Assembly (NCBI GenBank): GCA_028693885.1
Contig: JAQUUM010000021.1
Location: forward strand, 1 to 12,444
Direction of reading: 5' to 3'
DNA length: 12,444 nt
DNA from: Bacilli bacterium
GTDB taxonomy: Bacteria; Bacillota_I; Bacilli_A; ML615J-28; CAG-698
Made by a program: the position numbers and the translations under genes. Positions 11,462 through 12,444 of this stretch are shown here, piece after piece; within the stretch, counting starts at the first letter, position 1; every line of letters begins with the position of its first letter. Below the pieces are notes generated by a model, which saw only the letters and a list, made by a program, of their open reading frames with translations, had not been told where the DNA came from and did not search any database.

Positions 11462-12444
11462 AAAGCCTTAATAAGTGTTTTTTATAAAGATGGAATAGTT
11501 GATTTTGCGAGAAGATTAAATAAATTAGGTGTAGATATTGTATCAACAGGAGGAACTTACAAAATTTTAAAACAAAACGATATTCCTGTTACAGAAGTCT
11601 CTGAATTGACGGGGTTTCAAGAATGTTTAGAAGGAAGAGTTAAAACTCTTCATCCAGTTATTCATGCGGGGATTCTAGCTAAAAGATCATCTGTTGAACA
11701 TATGGAACATTTGAAACAATTAAATATTGATACTATTGATTTTGTAGTAGTAAATTTATATCCTTTTAAAGATGTTATTTTAAAAGAAGACACTACATTT
11801 GATTTAGCGGTAGAAAATATTGATATTGGTGGACCTACAATGTTACGTGCTGCAGCCAAAAACTATCAAGATGTTGCTGTAATTGTCGATCCTGAAGATT
11901 ATGGAAAAGTCTTAGAAGAATATGAGCAATATAAAAATGTTTCAATAGAAACAAAACTTTATTTAATGCAAAAAGTATTTGCACATACAGCTGCTTATGA
12001 TGCTTTAATTGCCAAGTATTTAGCAAATAAAAGAGGAGATTATTCATTCCCTAAAAACTTAACTTTAGTTTATGAAAAAGTTCAGGATATGCGATATGGA
12101 GAGAACCCTCATCAAAAAGCAAGTTTTTATAAAGAAGTTCTTGATAACCGCGGTAATTTAACTGGTGCAGTTCAACTTAATGGTAAAGAATTATCTTTCA
12201 ATAACATAAATGATACAAATGGTGCTTTAGAATTGTTAAAAGAATTTGATGAGCCAACTGTTGTGGCTTGCAAGCATGGAAATCCTTGTGGTGTAGGAAG
12301 CGCTAAAAATATTTATGAAGCATGGAGTAAAGCTTATAATGCTGATAAAGTTTCAATATTTGGTGGTATAGTAGTTTTAAACCAAGAAGTCTCTTTAGAA
12401 ATAGCTAAAGAAATGAAAGAAGTATTTTTAGAAGTAATAGTTGC
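11459..12444 (+). CDS. purH: Bifunctional AICAR transformylase / IMP cyclohydrolase; 3'-truncated by window end
   Basis: PurH performs the last two steps to IMP: formylation of AICAR with 10-formyltetrahydrofolate, then ring closure. I translated this frame by hand; it stays open for 328 codons plus two bases to the window edge, against about 510 residues expected. The N-terminal MGS-like cyclohydrolase domain has STGGT (29-33), GRVKTLHP with Lys62, NLYPF with Tyr101, and [15 protein letters not shown] (121-135) with Asp122 and Lys134, the counterparts of the human ATIC active-site residues Lys66, Tyr104, Asp125 and Lys137. The transformylase domain starts around RYGENPHQ (212-219) and has the catalytic Lys272-His273 in [10 protein letters not shown] (271-280), then SIFGGIV (299-305). 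The usual SVSDKTG loop reads SVFYKDG (6-12), a notable variant. The gene starts 8 nt after guaA. Confidence 0.96.
   Translation, partial: MKALISVFYKDGIVDFARRLNKLGVDIVSTGGTYKILKQNDIPVTEVSELTGFQECLEGRVKTLHPVIHAGILAKRSSVEHMEHLKQLNIDTIDFVVVNLYPFKDVILKEDTTFDLAVENIDIGGPTMLRAAAKNYQDVAVIVDPEDYGKVLEEYEQYKNVSIETKLYLMQKVFAHTAAYDALIAKYLANKRGDYSFPKNLTLVYEKVQDMRYGENPHQKASFYKEVLDNRGNLTGAVQLNGKELSFNNINDTNGALELLKEFDEPTVVACKHGNPCGVGSAKNIYEAWSKAYNADKVSIFGGIVVLNQEVSLEIAKEMKEVFLEVIV

Overview
The window is one uninterrupted, co-directional run of ten purine-biosynthesis genes, all on the + strand: purL (5' end cut off by the window), purC, purF, purM, purN, purD, purB, guaB, guaA and purH (3' end cut off). Almost every base is coding. 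The longest gap between genes is 51 nt (purD-purB), three junctions overlap (purC/purF 17 nt, purM/purN 4 nt, guaB/guaA 29 nt), and no convincing terminator is visible, so one polycistronic transcript is the simplest reading.

Organism: the sequence is strongly AT-rich, uses TGG for Trp and TGA as a stop (purM), and places purine-rich Shine-Dalgarno sequences before most genes. The proteins are of the low-GC Gram-positive type: single-chain PurL with a C-terminal glutaminase domain, PurF with an N-terminal propeptide and four iron-sulfur cysteines as in Bacillus subtilis, and a B. subtilis-like 432-residue PurB. This suggests a Bacillota (Firmicutes) bacterium, clostridial or a related low-GC lineage. 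I cannot name a genus from sequence alone.

Pathway: PurF, PurD, PurN, PurL and PurM convert PRPP to AIR. PurC and PurB then act on CAIR and SAICAR, and PurH would complete IMP. GuaB and GuaA take IMP to GMP, and PurB also serves the last step to AMP. The genes missing from the window are purE (with or without purK) for AIR carboxylation and purA for adenylosuccinate synthesis; they may lie outside it.

Most proteins have normal length and intact catalytic motifs, so this is mainly an ordinary housekeeping operon and I see no evidence for a new type of system. The points most worth a second look are: a PurF whose usual glutamine-binding arginine (GHVRY motif) is Asn84; a PurH with an altered N-terminal nucleotide-binding loop; the placement of guaB-guaA between purB and purH; a candidate internal promoter before purB; and a seven-codon mini-ORF that overlaps the purM start codon.
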